A stretch of DNA of 64,000 bases from Secundilactobacillus silagincola (GCF_002583405.1 NZ_BCMJ01000002.1:361878-425877); one strand, 5' to 3'. Shown: positions 34,273-46,589, counted from the first letter of the stretch. Numbers and translations are program-made. Notes: generated by a model from the letters alone, not told the origin.

Positions 34273-36759
34273 ATGGATAATCTTTTTACCCCCAGTGCAA
34301 AGAGCGTCTTGGCATTAGCCCAAGAACAGGCGAAGTACTTTAAGCACCAAGCTGTTGGCACAGAGCACTTACTTTTAGCACTCACAATTGAAAAAAATGG
34401 GATTGCAAACAAGGTGTTACAGCAATTTTCCATTAGTGAAGATGATGTGCGTGAAGAAATCGAACGCTTCACAGGTTATGGCACCCTTAACAACGTTGAT
34501 AAGGATACTTATCTGCCATATTCACCAAAGGCAAAGGATATGCTTTCCGTTGCTGGTGAAGAAGCTAAGCGAATTGGTGCCACAAAGATTGGCACGGAAC
34601 ATTTATTGCTGGCCTTGCTGAGCGATGAAACGATCCTTTCCTCACGAATTTTGATGAATTTAAATATTGATTTAGCTCAGGCGCGCAAGGTAATCTTACG
34701 CAAGTTGGGCGTAACTGAAAACCAGGATAAGCGTCGCAATCAACGTGGACGCAAGCAACAGGGCGGTACACCGACACTGGATTCATTGGCACGTGATTTA
34801 ACGCAATTAGCACGTGACGACCGGATGGATCCAACGGTTGGCCGTAACAACGAAGTTCGGCGGGTGATTCAGATTTTGAGTCGTCGGACGAAGAACAACC
34901 CAGTTCTGATTGGTGAGCCTGGTGTTGGTAAAACTGCCATCGCTGAGGGCTTAGCACAGCGGATCGTTAAGGGTGATGTTCCAGAAGATATGCAAAACAA
35001 GCGGTTAATGGCGCTGGACATGGGGTCATTGGTTGCTGGTACCAAGTATCGTGGTGAATTCGAAGATCGCCTGAAGAAAGTGATCGAAGAAATTTACAAC
35101 GATGGGGAAGTCATTCTCTTCATCGATGAATTGCACACTCTGATTGGTGCTGGTGGTGCTGAAGGGGCTATCGATGCTTCAAACATTTTGAAGCCTGCCT
35201 TAGCACGTGGCGAACTCCAAACCATTGGGGCAACCACGCTGGATGAATACCAAAAGTACATTGAATCTGATGCTGCCCTTGAACGGCGGTTTGCTACCGT
35301 TCAAGTCGACGAACCCACTGAAGACGAAACCGTTGAGATTTTGAAGGGGTTGCGTCCTCGCTACGAACAACATCACAAGGCTAACATTACTGATGATGCG
35401 TTGGAACAAGCCGTTAAGCTATCAACGCGTTACATCACAGACCGTTACTTACCTGATAAGGCGATTGACTTGATGGATGAAGCGGCTGCTAAGGTTCGTA
35501 TCAGTCAGATGGATAAGCCAAATAATCAAACGAAGCAAGAAGCTAAACTTTCAGACTTGTCTGATCAGCGTGAAGCCGCCATTCTTGACCAGCGTTTTGA
35601 AGAAGCTGCCAAGATTCGTGAGCAGGAGATTGCGCTGAAGAATAAGCTGGATAAGAAGGCTGAAAAGCAAGCTGAATCTGGTCAGAAGTACAATCTGAAC
35701 GTCACTGGCGAAGACGTCGCTGAAGTGGTTTCAGAATGGACCGGTGTACCAACCACACAACTTAACCGGACTGAACAGGAACGGTTGGTTAACCTGGAAG
35801 GTATTTTGCACAAGCGGGTTGTTGGTCAAGAAGAAGCTGTTTCGGCGGTCTCTCGAGCTATTCGGCGTGCTCGTTCCGGATTGAAAGATCCGAACCGGCC
35901 AATTGGTTCATTCATGTTCTTAGGCCCTACTGGTGTTGGGAAAACGGAACTTGCTAAGGCTTTAGCTGAAGCAATGTTTGGTTCTGAAGACAACATGATT
36001 CGGGTTGATATGAGTGAATACATGGAGAAGTACTCAACCAGTCGTTTGATTGGTTCAGCACCCGGCTATGTCGGTTACGACGAAGGTGGCCAATTAACCG
36101 AAAAAGTTCGTCAAAAACCTTACTCAGTTGTCCTTTTTGATGAAGTTGAAAAAGCTCACCCAGACGTCTTTAATTTGTTGCTTCAAGTGCTGGATGATGG
36201 TTACTTGACTGATTCTAAGGGTCGTAAAGTTGATTTCAGAAACACCATTTTGATCATGACTTCAAACTTAGGTGCAACTAGACTGCGGGACGAAAAGACC
36301 GTGGGCTTTGCTGCCAAGGATAAGTCTGGCGATTACACCGCCATGGCTGCTACCATTCGAGAAACATTAAAGCAGAGTTTCCGGCCAGAATTCTTGAATC
36401 GAATCGATGAAGTGGTCATTTTCCACAGCCTTCAAAAGAAGGAACTTCACCAAATCGTCAAGTTGATGGCTAAGACAGTGACCGACCGTGTGAAGGCACA
36501 AGGAATCGACATCAAGATTACGCCAGCTGCAATCGACGTGATCGCTGATGCCGGGTTCGACCCTGAGTATGGTGCACGTCCGATTCGTCGGGCATTACAG
36601 ACTAAAGTGGAGGACCGCTTGAGTGAAGCAATGCTGTCAGGTGATATTAAGACGGGTAACATGGTAACCTTGGGTGCCAGTCACGGTAAGATTACCGTCA
36701 ATGTTAAACAACCAGAAAAGACTGAAACTAAGACCAATGAAACAGTTGGCAGTAAGTAA
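34273..36759 (+). CDS. clpC: ATP-dependent Clp protease ATPase subunit ClpC
   Basis: The 828-residue AAA+ chaperone has two N-terminal Clp repeats (residues 1-140), a first ATPase domain with GEPGVGKT at 214-221, a UVR-like middle region ([14 protein letters not shown]), a second ATPase domain with GPTGVGKT at 551-558 and a C-terminal D2-small domain. It unfolds proteins for ClpP. No McsA/McsB genes lie between ctsR and clpC, as in lactobacilli. A terminator follows. Confidence 0.98.
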   Translation: MDNLFTPSAKSVLALAQEQAKYFKHQAVGTEHLLLALTIEKNGIANKVLQQFSISEDDVREEIERFTGYGTLNNVDKDTYLPYSPKAKDMLSVAGEEAKRIGATKIGTEHLLLALLSDETILSSRILMNLNIDLAQARKVILRKLGVTENQDKRRNQRGRKQQGGTPTLDSLARDLTQLARDDRMDPTVGRNNEVRRVIQILSRRTKNNPVLIGEPGVGKTAIAEGLAQRIVKGDVPEDMQNKRLMALDMGSLVAGTKYRGEFEDRLKKVIEEIYNDGEVILFIDELHTLIGAGGAEGAIDASNILKPALARGELQTIGATTLDEYQKYIESDAALERRFATVQVDEPTEDETVEILKGLRPRYEQHHKANITDDALEQAVKLSTRYITDRYLPDKAIDLMDEAAAKVRISQMDKPNNQTKQEAKLSDLSDQREAAILDQRFEEAAKIREQEIALKNKLDKKAEKQAESGQKYNLNVTGEDVAEVVSEWTGVPTTQLNRTEQERLVNLEGILHKRVVGQEEAVSAVSRAIRRARSGLKDPNRPIGSFMFLGPTGVGKTELAKALAEAMFGSEDNMIRVDMSEYMEKYSTSRLIGSAPGYVGYDEGGQLTEKVRQKPYSVVLFDEVEKAHPDVFNLLLQVLDDGYLTDSKGRKVDFRNTILIMTSNLGATRLRDEKTVGFAAKDKSGDYTAMAATIRETLKQSFRPEFLNRIDEVVIFHSLQKKELHQIVKLMAKTVTDRVKAQGIDIKITPAAIDVIADAGFDPEYGARPIRRALQTKVEDRLSEAMLSGDIKTGNMVTLGASHGKITVNVKQPEKTETKTNETVGSK

Positions 36760-36772
36760 AGGCATAAATGTA

Positions 36773-36818
36773 AACAGGCTGATCGATTGTCTTTGGGGAT
36801 GATCAATCAGCCTGTTTT
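36773..36818 (+). terminator. Terminator after clpC
   Basis: AACAGGCTGAT pairs with ATCAGCCTGTT, then TTGTG. Confidence 0.82.
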
Positions 36819-36914
36819 GTGTCGCTTAAACTAGTATAAGTACCGCAATGAGGGGATTCGTGCTAAAATGGTAATCAGATTAAATACGGTAAACTGGAAG
36901 GGATAGTAGATGAT

Positions 36915-37514
36915 TTGAAGAGAGAAGTGCAATTAGCAAAAACACATCAGGCCATTTTAGACGCTGCTCGAAGCCTCTTTTTGTCTCGTGGTTACCAAGG
37001 AACTTCCACGCGAGATATTGCGAAAATTGTCGGGATTACTCAGCCGGCACTTTATCATCATTTTGCTGACAAAGACGTGCTCTTTTTGCAGGTGATCAAA
37101 ACGGTTGGTCTGGAGATTAAATCGGGCATTGATGCAATTAATCAGCAGGGGACTGCAGTGCCAGCTGATGAGCGATTAATTCAGATTACGCAGGTACTGA
37201 CTGACAAGCATCCTCGAGATATCTTTACGGTGATCCATTCCAGCTTTGCGGATCTTAAACCAGAAAATATGCAGCAGCTGGGAACGATTTTTCAAACGGA
37301 TTACGTGACCCCCATTGAAAACTATTTTAAGAGCGAAGATGTTAACCTACGTCAGAGTATCGAGCCAACCGAAGCCGCCCAGTTTTACATTACCAGTTTG
37401 AGCCCGCTGTTCAGCAAGTTTCATCGAATCGGTGGCGCCAACATGACGACAGAAGAACACATTCGATTGCTGTTAGATTTCATTTTACATGGTTTGGTGT
37501 CTGAGCAGGCATAA
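36915..37514 (+). CDS. TetR-family transcriptional regulator
   Basis: The 199-residue protein has the TetR N-terminal domain: ILDAARSLFLSRGYQGTSTRDIAKIVGI and TQPALYHHFADKDVLF, followed by an unrecognised ligand-binding domain. The start is TTG 36915, with GAAGGGA 12 bases upstream; no in-frame ATG lies nearby. Its target is unknown; no obvious partner gene is adjacent, since rpoB has its own promoter. Confidence 0.9.
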   Translation: MKREVQLAKTHQAILDAARSLFLSRGYQGTSTRDIAKIVGITQPALYHHFADKDVLFLQVIKTVGLEIKSGIDAINQQGTAVPADERLIQITQVLTDKHPRDIFTVIHSSFADLKPENMQQLGTIFQTDYVTPIENYFKSEDVNLRQSIEPTEAAQFYITSLSPLFSKFHRIGGANMTTEEHIRLLLDFILHGLVSEQA

Positions 37515-37518
37515 CCAG

Positions 37519-37547
37519 TTGACAACTGAATCAGTAGCAGGTATACT
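37519..37547 (+). promoter_or_regulatory. rpoBC promoter
   Basis: TTGACA at 37519-37524 and TATACT at 37542-37547 with a 17-base spacer, about 205 bases before rpoB. It overlaps the end of the TetR gene's stop region. Confidence 0.88.
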
Positions 37548-37604
37548 ATCTGCAGTATGTAACTGTGAACTGAAATGAATCGTTGCGATATATTGTCCGT
37601 AACG

Positions 37605-37685
37605 GTTCTCATAAAAACCAAAAGTAAGAAGTTGATTTCTTATTTTTGGATTTTTTTTGCCAAAAAACCGGTGAGAATACGTTTT
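37605..37685 (+). ncRNA. Structured leader of rpoB (Lacto-rpoB motif-like)
   Basis: A long hairpin lies in the rpoB leader: outer TTCTCA / TGAGAA and inner CCAAAA-TAAGAA paired with TTCTTA-TTTTGG. A conserved Lacto-rpoB RNA is known upstream of rpoB in Lactobacillales, and the place and shape fit. The exact match was not tested. Confidence 0.55.
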
Positions 37686-37752
37686 CATTTGAAATGTAAT
37701 CAAACTGTAATATTTGGTTCAGTCCGCTGAATAAAATGGAGAGGTGAACAAC

Positions 37753-40700
37753 TTGGCAGGACACTTGGTTAAATATGGCAAGCACCGGACCCGACGAAGC
37801 TACGCACGAATTAAGGAAGTTTTGGATCTTCCTAACTTGATTGAGATCCAAAAGAATTCGTACCAGTGGTTTCTAGATGAAGGCCTTAAGGATATGTTCG
37901 ATGACATTATGCCTATCGAAGACTTCCAAGGCAATCTTTCATTGGAGTTCGTTGATTACCAATTACTGGAACCAAAATATACCGTTGACGAAGCAAGAGA
38001 GCACGATGCCAACTTCTCGGCACCATTACATGTCACTTTACGGTTAACCAATCATGAGACTGGCGAAATTAAATCCCAAGATGTTTTCTTCGGCGATTTT
38101 CCACTGATGACAGAACAAGGGACGTTTATTATTAACGGTGCCGAACGGGTTATCGTTTCTCAATTAGTCCGTTCCCCTGGCGTTTATTATACAAAAGATA
38201 CTGACAAGAACGGCCGTACTGTATACGGTGCCACTGTCATTCCTAACCGGGGTGCATGGCTGGAATTTGAAACTGATGCTAAGGGCTTATCTTATGTTCG
38301 GATCGATCGGACTCGTAAGATCCCAATGACCGAATTAGTTCGGGCTTTAGGCTTCGGTTCAGATGACGAAATCATCAAGATGTATGGTGATAACGACAGT
38401 CTTTCTGCAACTTTGGAAAAGGATGTTCACAAAAACAGCGAAGATTCTCGTGTTGAAGAAGCCTTAAAGGACATCTACGAACGTCTACGTCCAGGTGAAC
38501 CTAAGACTGCCGACTCATCACGGAGCTTATTGACAGCTCGTTTCTTCGATCCAAAGCGTTATGATATGGCGCCTGTTGGTCGTTACAAGACAAACAAGAA
38601 GTTGGTTTTGAAGAACCGTCTACTTGGTTTGACTTTAGCTGAAACCTTAGCTGATCCAGATACTGGTGAAGTGTTGGCTTCTAAGGGCGACTTGATCGAT
38701 AAAGATCTGTTGAAGAACTTGACTCCTTACCTTGACCGTGAAGACTTTAAGACGGTAACTTACACGCCTTCAGACGAAGCGGTTGTCACTGAACCAGTAA
38801 CGTTGCAGACCATCATGGTGCAATCACCTGACGATCCAGAACGTGCTATTCCAGTGATTGGTAATGGTCACATCGATTTGAAGTACAAACACATTACGCC
38901 TGCTGATATTTTGGCTGCTGTTAACTACTTCTTTGATTTACAAGATGGTATTGGCAACACCGATGATATCGATCACTTGGGTAACCGTCGGATTCGTTCT
39001 GTTGGTGAATTACTGCAGAACCAATTCCGGATTGGTTTATCCCGGATGGAACGTGTTGTGCGTGAACGGATGTCAATTCAAGATGCCACGACTGTGACAC
39101 CACAACAATTGATCAACATTCGACCAGTTGTTGCTTCAATCAAAGAATTCTTCGGTTCATCACAACTGTCACAATTCATGGACCAAACCAACCCATTGGG
39201 TGAATTAACGCATAAGCGCCGTCTTTCAGCCCTTGGACCTGGTGGTTTGACTCGTGACCGTGCCGGTTATGAAGTCCGTGACGTTCACTATACTCATTAC
39301 GGCCGGATGTGCCCAATTGAAACTCCTGAAGGTCCTAACATTGGTTTGATCAACAGTCTTTCCAGTTATGCTCGGATCAACAAGTATGGCTTTATTGAAA
39401 CGCCATACCGTCGTGTTTCATGGACGACTCATAAGGTTACCGATAAGATCGATTACCTGACTGCCGATGAAGAAGATAATTACGTTGTTGCACAAGCTAA
39501 CTCACCATTAAACGATGACGGTTCATTCGTTAACGATGTGGTTATGGCCCGTGCAAAATCAGAAAACATTGAAACTAGTATCGAAAACGTCGATTACATG
39601 GACGTTTCACCTAAGCAAGTTGTCTCGGTCGCTACGGCCTGCATTCCTTTCTTGGAAAACGATGACTCTAACCGTGCTTTGATGGGTGCTAACATGATGC
39701 GTCAGGCCGTTCCTTTGCTTGATCCTCACTCACCATTGATTGGTACTGGTATTGAATATAAAGCTGCCCATGACTCTGGTGTTGCCTTACTTTGCAAGCA
39801 ACCTGGGACAGTTGAATATGTTGATGCCCGTGAAATTCGTGTTCGTCGCGAAGACGGTGCATTAGACACTTACAAGTTAATGAAGTTTCAACGTTCTAAC
39901 GGTGGTAAGAACTACAACCAACGTCCAATCGTTAAGGTTGGCGACAAAGTTGATCCTGACGAAGTAATCGCTGACGGACCATCAATGGAAGATGGCGAAT
40001 TGGCATTAGGCCAAAACCCATTAGTTGCCTTCATGACTTGGCAAGGTTATAACTTCGAAGATGCCATCGCCATTAGCGAACGTTTGGTTACTGACGATGT
40101 CTACACTTCTATTCATATTGAAGAATACGAATCAGAAGCACGTGATACTAAACTTGGACCTGAAGAAATCACTCGTGAAATTCCTAACGTTGGGGAAGAT
40201 GCACTTAAGAACCTTGACGAAGAAGGTATTATCCGTATTGGTGCCGAAGTTCATGATGGTGACATTCTAGTTGGTAAAGTAACGCCTAAGGGTGTCACTG
40301 AACTATCAGCTGAGGAACGTTTACTTCACGCTATCTTTGGTGAAAAGGCCCGTGAAGTTCGTGATACTTCACTTAAGGTGCCTCATGGTGGCGGCGGTAT
40401 CATCCAAAACGTCCGGATCTTCACTCGTGAAAACGGTGATGAATTATCTCCAGGCGTTAACAAGATGGTTCGTGTCTACATCGCTCAAAAGCGTAAGCTG
40501 CAAGTGGGTGACAAGATGGCCGGCCGTCATGGTAACAAGGGGACTGTTTCCGTTGTTATCCCTCAAGAAGATATGCCATATATGCCAGATGGTACCCCAA
40601 TCGATATCATGTTGAGTCCAATGGGTGTGCCTTCCCGTATGAACATCGGGCAAGTGCTCGAAATTCACTTAGGGATGGCTGCTCGTAAACTCGGCATTCA

Positions 40701-41355
40701 CATTTCAACCCCTGTCTTTGATGGTGCACGAGATGAAGATATCTGGTCTGCTGTTAAGGAAGCCGGTATGGCTGATGATGCCAAGACTGTTTTGTATGAT
40801 GGTCGGACCGGTGAACCATTTGACAAGCGTGTTGCCGTTGGTGTCATGCACTACATGAAACTGGCCCACATGGTTGACGATAAGATCCATGCTCGTTCAA
40901 TCGGACCTTACTCATTAGTTACCCAACAACCACTTGGTGGTAAAGCACAATTTGGTGGCCAACGTTTTGGTGAAATGGAAGTTTGGGCACTTGAAGCTTA
41001 TGGTGCTGCTTACACTCTGCAAGAAATCTTGACTTACAAGTCAGATGACGTTGTTGGTCGTGTTAAGACTTACGAAGCCATTGTTAAGGGTGAACCAATT
41101 CCTAAGCCAGGTGTTCCTGAATCCTTCCGTGTGTTGGTTAAGGAATTACAATCACTGGGTCTGGACATGAAGGTTCTGGGTTCTGATAACAAAGAAATCG
41201 AACTGCGCGATATGGACGACGAAGATGACGACGTTGTGAACGTTGACGCTTTGAGTAAGTTCGCACAGCAACAAGAAGAACAAAAGAAGGCTACTGAGGC
41301 TAAAGAAGCTCAAGCAGCTAGCAAAGATGAAGCTGACACTAACGCTAAAGATTAA
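37753..41355 (+). CDS. rpoB: RNA polymerase subunit beta
   Basis: The 1200-residue subunit forms half of the catalytic cleft. The rifampicin region [21 protein letters not shown] has the usual residues, followed by RLSALGPGG, so no classic resistance change is seen. TTG 37753 after GAGAGGTG gives the standard [11 protein letters not shown] start; the GTG at 37744 is within the ribosome binding site. The C-terminus is a charged tail ([13 protein letters not shown]). rpoC follows after 19 bases. Confidence 0.98.
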   Translation: MAGHLVKYGKHRTRRSYARIKEVLDLPNLIEIQKNSYQWFLDEGLKDMFDDIMPIEDFQGNLSLEFVDYQLLEPKYTVDEAREHDANFSAPLHVTLRLTNHETGEIKSQDVFFGDFPLMTEQGTFIINGAERVIVSQLVRSPGVYYTKDTDKNGRTVYGATVIPNRGAWLEFETDAKGLSYVRIDRTRKIPMTELVRALGFGSDDEIIKMYGDNDSLSATLEKDVHKNSEDSRVEEALKDIYERLRPGEPKTADSSRSLLTARFFDPKRYDMAPVGRYKTNKKLVLKNRLLGLTLAETLADPDTGEVLASKGDLIDKDLLKNLTPYLDREDFKTVTYTPSDEAVVTEPVTLQTIMVQSPDDPERAIPVIGNGHIDLKYKHITPADILAAVNYFFDLQDGIGNTDDIDHLGNRRIRSVGELLQNQFRIGLSRMERVVRERMSIQDATTVTPQQLINIRPVVASIKEFFGSSQLSQFMDQTNPLGELTHKRRLSALGPGGLTRDRAGYEVRDVHYTHYGRMCPIETPEGPNIGLINSLSSYARINKYGFIETPYRRVSWTTHKVTDKIDYLTADEEDNYVVAQANSPLNDDGSFVNDVVMARAKSENIETSIENVDYMDVSPKQVVSVATACIPFLENDDSNRALMGANMMRQAVPLLDPHSPLIGTGIEYKAAHDSGVALLCKQPGTVEYVDAREIRVRREDGALDTYKLMKFQRSNGGKNYNQRPIVKVGDKVDPDEVIADGPSMEDGELALGQNPLVAFMTWQGYNFEDAIAISERLVTDDVYTSIHIEEYESEARDTKLGPEEITREIPNVGEDALKNLDEEGIIRIGAEVHDGDILVGKVTPKGVTELSAEERLLHAIFGEKAREVRDTSLKVPHGGGGIIQNVRIFTRENGDELSPGVNKMVRVYIAQKRKLQVGDKMAGRHGNKGTVSVVIPQEDMPYMPDGTPIDIMLSPMGVPSRMNIGQVLEIHLGMAARKLGIHISTPVFDGARDEDIWSAVKEAGMADDAKTVLYDGRTGEPFDKRVAVGVMHYMKLAHMVDDKIHARSIGPYSLVTQQPLGGKAQFGGQRFGEMEVWALEAYGAAYTLQEILTYKSDDVVGRVKTYEAIVKGEPIPKPGVPESFRVLVKELQSLGLDMKVLGSDNKEIELRDMDDEDDDVVNVDALSKFAQQQEEQKKATEAKEAQAASKDEADTNAKD

Positions 41356-41374
41356 TTAAAGGGAGGTCGATCCA

Positions 41375-44300
41375 TTGGTCGATGTCAATAAGTTCGAAAG
41401 CATGCAAATTGGACTTGCATCGCCTGACAAGATTCGGAGCTGGTCATATGGTGAAGTTAAGAAGCCAGAAACCATCAACTACCGAACTCTAAAGCCAGAA
41501 AAAGACGGACTATTCGATGAACGTATCTTTGGCCCAACCAAAGATTGGGAATGTGCTTGTGGTAAGTACAAGCGGATTCGTTACAAGGGTGTTGTTTGTG
41601 ACCGTTGTGGTGTTGAAGTTACCCGTTCTAAAGTTCGTCGTGAACGTATGGGACACATTGAATTAGCTGCACCAGTTACTCATATCTGGTATTTCAAGGG
41701 TATCCCAAGCCGGATGGGTCTCGTGCTGGACATGAGTCCACGCTCACTTGAAGAGATTATCTACTTCGCTTCATACGTTGTGCTTGAACCAGGTAACACA
41801 CCACTTGAAAAGAAGCAGTTGCTTTCTGAACGTGAATATCGTGAAAAGAAGGCTGAGTACGGTAATGGATTCACTGCCGAAATGGGTGCTGAAGCCATTA
41901 AGAAGTTACTCCGCGATGTTGATTTAACTAAGGAAGTTACTGAATTAAAGGAAGCCTTGAAGGAAGCTACTGGCCAAAAGCGGACGCGTGCCGTTCGTCG
42001 TTTGGACATTTTGGAAGCCTTCGTTACTTCTGGTAACAAGCCGGAATGGATGGTAATGGATACCATTCCCGTTATTCCACCTGACTTACGGCCAATGGTT
42101 CAATTGGAAGGTGGCCGTTTCGCCACTTCTGACTTGAACGATTTGTACCGTCGAGTTATCAACCGTAACAATCGTCTCAAGCGTTTGTTAGACCTTCATG
42201 CACCTGGTATCATCGTTCAAAACGAAAAGCGGATGCTTCAAGAAGCCGTTGATGCGTTGATCGATAACGGTCGTCGTGGCCGTCCAGTTGCTGGTCCAGG
42301 TAACCGGCCATTGAAGTCTCTTTCACACATGTTGAAAGGGAAGCAAGGACGTTTCCGTCAAAACTTACTGGGTAAGCGTGTTGACTACTCAGGCCGTTCT
42401 GTTATTGATGTGGGTCCTTCATTACGGATGAACCAAATGGGCCTGCCAGTGCCAATGGCAATGGAACTCTTCAAGCCGTTCATCATGAAGGAATTAGTTA
42501 GCCGCGGGTTAGCTTCCAACATTAAGAACGCTAAGCGTAAGATCGACCGTGAAGACGAAGATGTTTACAGTGTTCTTGAAGACGTCATTAAAGAACACCC
42601 AGTTCTACTGAACCGGGCACCTACGCTTCACCGTTTGGGTATTCAAGCCTTCGAACCAGTGTTGGTAAGTGGTAAGTCAATGCGTTTACACCCATTGGCC
42701 TGTGAAGCTTACAACGCCGATTTCGATGGTGACCAAATGGCCATTCACGTACCTTTATCTGATGAAGCCCAAGCTGAAGCTCGTTTGCTGATGCTTGCTG
42801 CTCACCATATTCTGGCACCTAAAGATGGGAAGCCAGTTGTAACGCCTTCTCAAGATATGGTTATTGGTAACTACTACCTGACTTTGGAAGAAGCCGGTCG
42901 TGAAGGCGAAGGCATGATCTTTAAAGATGCTAACGAAGCGGTACTCGCATACCGTAACGGGTTAGTTCACTGGCACTCACGTGTTGGTATTCAAACCAGT
43001 TCTTTGAAGGGCAAGCCATTCACTGACGAACAAAAGAGCAAGATCATGGTTACTAGTGTTGGTAAACTGATCTTCAACGGTATTTTGCCACAGTCATTCC
43101 CATACTTGAATGAACCAACGGATACCAACTTGAACGGTTACGTACCAGACAAGTACTTCTTGGATAAGGGTGAAGATATTCATGATTATCTGAAGAATGC
43201 TGAAGTGGTTAAGCCATTCAACAAAGGTTTCCTGAGTGACATTATTGCCGAAGTCTACAAGCAATACAAAGTGACTGAAACGTCACTCTTGCTTGACCGG
43301 ATGAAGGACTTAGGTTATGACGAATCAACTCAATCTGGCTTGACTGTCGGAATCGTTGACGTTACCGAAGTTCCTGATAAGCCACAAATTATTGAAGATG
43401 CCCACAAACAAGTGGCAACGATCACTAAACAATTCCGTCGTGGTTTGATTACCGATCACGAACGTTACGAACGTGTTATTGGTGTTTGGAACGATGCTAA
43501 GGATACCTTGCAAGACAAGCTGATCCATAACTTCGATCCACAAAACCCAATTTTCATGATGAGTGACTCTGGTGCCCGTGGTAACATTTCTAACTTTACG
43601 CAACTTGCCGGGATGCGTGGCTTGATGGCCGCTCCTAACGGTGAAATCATGGAATTGCCTATTACCGCAAACTTCCGTGAAGGCCTATCTGTTTTGGAAA
43701 TGTTTATTTCTACCCATGGTGCCCGTAAAGGGATGACCGATACTGCCTTGAAGACTGCCAACTCAGGTTACTTAACCCGTCGTTTGGTTGATGTTGCTCA
43801 AGACGTTATCGTTCGTGAAGAAGACTGTGGCACTGATCGTGGTTTGACTATTCGTGCCATCAAGAATGGTAACGAAATGATCGAACCATTGTACGATCGG
43901 ATGTTAGGTCGTTATACCATGAAGACTGTTAATGATCCTAAGACTGGCGAAGTCATCATCGGTGCTAACAAGATGATCGATGAAGCTACTGCTCAACGGA
44001 TCATTGATGCTGGCATTGAATCAGTTACTATTCGTTCCGTCTTCACTTGCAACACCTCTCACGGGGTTTGCGAACGCTGCTACGGTCGTAACATGGCTAC
44101 TGGTGACCAAGTTGAAGTTGGTGAAGCAGTTGGTACTGTTGCTGCTCAATCAATCGGTGAACCTGGTACTCAATTAACGATGCGTAACTTCCATACCGGT
44201 GGTGTTGCCGGAAACGAAGATATTACTCAAGGGCTTCCTCGTGTTCAAGAAATCTTCGAATCTCGGAATCCTAAAGGTAAAGCTGAGATTACAGAAGTTA

Positions 44301-45019
44301 CTGGTACGGTTGAATCTATCGAAGAAAACCCAGCAGAACGGACTAAGGAAATCACTATTAAAGGTGAAGCTGATACGAGAAGTTACACACTTCCAATTAC
44401 AGCTCAACTGAAGGTGACCGAAGGCGACTTCGTGCACCGTGGTGCTGCACTTAACGAAGGGTCAGTTGATCCTAAGGAATTGATTCGAGTTCGTGATGTT
44501 CTTTCTACTGAAAACTACTTGCTGAGTGAAGTTCAAAAGACTTACCGGATGCAAGGTGTGGCTGTCTTGGATAAGCACGTTGAGATCATGGTTCGTCAAA
44601 TGCTTCGTAAGGTACGTATCATGGATCCAGGTGACACTGATGTCTTACCTGGTACCTTGATGGATATCGATGACTTCCGTGATCATAACTACAAGACGTT
44701 AATCGCCGGTGGCACACCAGCTACTGCTCGTCCAGTTATCCTTGGGATTACTAAGGCTGCCCTTGAAACTAATAGTTTCTTGTCAGCTGCGTCATTCCAG
44801 GAAACAACTCGAGTATTGACCGATGCTGCTATCCGCGGTAAGAACGATCCATTGGTCGGTCTTAAAGAGAACGTTATTATTGGTAAGATCATTCCAGCTG
44901 GTACTGGGATGCCTGATTACCGTAAGATCAAGCCAAAGGAAGTTGGCGGATCTTCAACTGATGGTGTCTACTCAATCAATGAGTTGGAACGCCGGATGAA
45001 GGAAGAAGAAGCTAAGTAA
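41375..45019 (+). CDS. rpoC: RNA polymerase subunit beta'
   Basis: The 1214-residue subunit has the N-terminal zinc site ([20 protein letters not shown]) and the catalytic magnesium loop NADFDGD at residues 447-453, plus the second zinc cluster [16 protein letters not shown] 41375 follows AAAGGGAGG. It is co-transcribed with rpoB; a palindromic element 5 bases after the stop is the only visible transcript end. Confidence 0.98.
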   Translation: MVDVNKFESMQIGLASPDKIRSWSYGEVKKPETINYRTLKPEKDGLFDERIFGPTKDWECACGKYKRIRYKGVVCDRCGVEVTRSKVRRERMGHIELAAPVTHIWYFKGIPSRMGLVLDMSPRSLEEIIYFASYVVLEPGNTPLEKKQLLSEREYREKKAEYGNGFTAEMGAEAIKKLLRDVDLTKEVTELKEALKEATGQKRTRAVRRLDILEAFVTSGNKPEWMVMDTIPVIPPDLRPMVQLEGGRFATSDLNDLYRRVINRNNRLKRLLDLHAPGIIVQNEKRMLQEAVDALIDNGRRGRPVAGPGNRPLKSLSHMLKGKQGRFRQNLLGKRVDYSGRSVIDVGPSLRMNQMGLPVPMAMELFKPFIMKELVSRGLASNIKNAKRKIDREDEDVYSVLEDVIKEHPVLLNRAPTLHRLGIQAFEPVLVSGKSMRLHPLACEAYNADFDGDQMAIHVPLSDEAQAEARLLMLAAHHILAPKDGKPVVTPSQDMVIGNYYLTLEEAGREGEGMIFKDANEAVLAYRNGLVHWHSRVGIQTSSLKGKPFTDEQKSKIMVTSVGKLIFNGILPQSFPYLNEPTDTNLNGYVPDKYFLDKGEDIHDYLKNAEVVKPFNKGFLSDIIAEVYKQYKVTETSLLLDRMKDLGYDESTQSGLTVGIVDVTEVPDKPQIIEDAHKQVATITKQFRRGLITDHERYERVIGVWNDAKDTLQDKLIHNFDPQNPIFMMSDSGARGNISNFTQLAGMRGLMAAPNGEIMELPITANFREGLSVLEMFISTHGARKGMTDTALKTANSGYLTRRLVDVAQDVIVREEDCGTDRGLTIRAIKNGNEMIEPLYDRMLGRYTMKTVNDPKTGEVIIGANKMIDEATAQRIIDAGIESVTIRSVFTCNTSHGVCERCYGRNMATGDQVEVGEAVGTVAAQSIGEPGTQLTMRNFHTGGVAGNEDITQGLPRVQEIFESRNPKGKAEITEVTGTVESIEENPAERTKEITIKGEADTRSYTLPITAQLKVTEGDFVHRGAALNEGSVDPKELIRVRDVLSTENYLLSEVQKTYRMQGVAVLDKHVEIMVRQMLRKVRIMDPGDTDVLPGTLMDIDDFRDHNYKTLIAGGTPATARPVILGITKAALETNSFLSAASFQETTRVLTDAAIRGKNDPLVGLKENVIIGKIIPAGTGMPDYRKIKPKEVGGSSTDGVYSINELERRMKEEEAK

Positions 45020-45024
45020 TTTGG

Positions 45025-45151
45025 AGAGTGTGCCGAAAAACTCGGTAGATTCCAGAATGTAACAAATGAAGCCCCGTTCCGATGTACCTTGTCGGAGCGG
45101 GGCTTTTTGTGATATGACCGGAATCTGGGTTATTTGGCATGATTAAACTAG
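45025..45151 (+). repeat. Dispersed palindromic element, copy 7 (subfamily B)
   Basis: AGAGTGTGCC, AACTCGGTAGATTCCAG, a stem GTAACAAATGAAGCCCCG (partly paired) with CGGGGCTTTTTGTGATA, then GGAATCTGGGTTATTTGGCATG. The GCCCCG / CGGGGCTTTTT part is a good terminator for rpoBC. Confidence 0.82.
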
Positions 45152-45230
45152 GAGAAAGGTATTGTAAGAATAGGGTTGGCTAGTGTTCCAATTAAGAAGA
45201 TAAAAGATACTGCATTACCAATGCCATCTA

Positions 45231-45899
45231 TCAAATGAAGAAAAGAACCACTAGATATCCCACCGCAATAAACGGTATAAAAGGCAAGCGGTGCTGTTTC
45301 AATAACTGTCCGGCAATTAGCGCCAAAAAACTGCTTAGTAATAGTAACCACGCAAAAGGAGTTAGACCAAGCAACACCACCAAACAGAGAAAAATATCCA
45401 AATCGCCAGAGCCCAGCCAAACTAATTTTGGCTCATAAACTTGTAGGATTAACCAACAAATAAAAATGAAGATAAAAATGAAATGGTGCGGTCGAAATAG
45501 GGTGTATACTGTAGCCGTGCACAGCATTAACCAGTAACCATAAGTTGCGGGATAATTAAAATGACGCGCATCGCTAACAGCCATGAAGAATAGTAGGCCT
45601 CCGATGATCACGTAGCCGGTTCGCAAAAAAGTGGGTTGCCAGCACAGCAGAAGACTGCCGAAAAAGATTTCGCAGTAAAGTGACGCTCGCGGAATTTTAA
45701 AACCGCACCAACGGCAGCGACCGCGTAGGACTAAATAGGAAATAATCGGCACTAAGTCGTACCAGGCAATCGTTTCAGCACAGTGATCGCAGTAAGAACG
45801 GGCTGGCCGGTAAATATTAGCGCCAGTCTGTTTCCGAGAATAGCTGGCAAATAGAAATGAACCTAGGATGGCACCCAAAATTGCTTGAAACAATAACAT
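45231..45899 (-). CDS. comC: Type IV prepilin peptidase (competence)
   Basis: The 222-residue membrane protein is an A24 aspartyl peptidase: zinc-type CDHC (37-40) and CRWC (62-65) after the first helix, SDARHFNYP with the first catalytic Asp and GSGDLD (GxGD) with the second. It cleaves and may methylate prepilins of the ComG pseudopilus for DNA uptake. GAGGTGATGAA precedes ATG 45899. It lies on the opposite strand between rpoC and rpsL, a position known in lactobacilli. Confidence 0.93.
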   Translation of the reverse strand: MLLFQAILGAILGSFLFASYSRKQTGANIYRPARSYCDHCAETIAWYDLVPIISYLVLRGRCRWCGFKIPRASLYCEIFFGSLLLCWQPTFLRTGYVIIGGLLFFMAVSDARHFNYPATYGYWLMLCTATVYTLFRPHHFIFIFIFICWLILQVYEPKLVWLGSGDLDIFLCLVVLLGLTPFAWLLLLSSFLALIAGQLLKQHRLPFIPFIAVGYLVVLFFI

Positions 45900-45986
45900 T
45901 TCATCACCTCAGAGTTAATTACGGATTTGAATACGGGAATCATTTTAAGAAAAAGGCGAGTTTTTGCGGATGTTTGACAGTTTGCG

Positions 45987-46016
45987 TTGACATTAAACGA
46001 CGAAGCGTGGTATTCT
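45987..46016 (+). promoter_or_regulatory. Promoter of the str operon
   Basis: TTGACA at 45987-45992 and TATTCT at 46011-46016, spacer 18. A leader of about 150 bases follows, with small hairpins TCTGC-TTT-GCAGA and GGAT-CAAC-ATCC that may serve ribosomal protein feedback. Confidence 0.72.
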
Positions 46017-46175
46017 TTTAAAGGTGCTTTTTGTAGACCGGTTTCTGCTTTGCAGACATGCTGACGGAAAACATGGCACGATAAAGGATCAACATCCGCT
46101 TTTATTTTTGCCCAAAAATGAATCACCTGGATGTGTGGACTTAAAATAACTAGACTAAGGAAGGAGGACTCTTAG

Positions 46176-46589
46176 ATGCCTACAATCAACCAATTGGTTC
46201 GTAAAGGTCGTAAATCTAGAAGTTCTAAATCAAATGCCCCAGCTTTAAACTACGGGTATAACAGTTTCAAGAAGAAGCAAGTGAACAACCCAGCACCACA
46301 AAAACGTGGCGTTGCAACTCGTGTTGGTACCATGACTCCAAAGAAGCCTAACTCAGCTTTGCGGAAGTACGCGCGTGTTCGTTTGTCTAACTTAATCGAA
46401 GTGACAGCATACATTCCTGGTATCGGTCATAACCTTCAGGAACATAGTGTTGTTTTGATTCGTGGTGGCCGTGTTAAGGATTTACCTGGTGTACGTTATC
46501 ACGTCATCCGTGGTGCTTTGGATACTGCCGGTGTTGAAGATCGTCGTCAATCACGTTCTAAATACGGTACTAAGAAGCCTAAGGAATAA
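46176..46589 (+). CDS. rpsL: 30S ribosomal protein S12
   Basis: The 137-residue protein of the decoding centre carries [11 protein letters not shown] with Lys56 and [10 protein letters not shown] with Lys101, the two lysines (E. coli 42 and 87) that change in streptomycin resistance; both are wild type. AAGGAGG precedes ATG 46176. It is the first gene of the str operon. Confidence 0.98.
   Translation: MPTINQLVRKGRKSRSSKSNAPALNYGYNSFKKKQVNNPAPQKRGVATRVGTMTPKKPNSALRKYARVRLSNLIEVTAYIPGIGHNLQEHSVVLIRGGRVKDLPGVRYHVIRGALDTAGVEDRRQSRSKYGTKKPKE

Noticed and set aside
45148..45420. Minus-strand frame overlapping the prepilin peptidase
   Set aside because: It is another frame of the peptidase gene end, while the peptidase has all its motifs.
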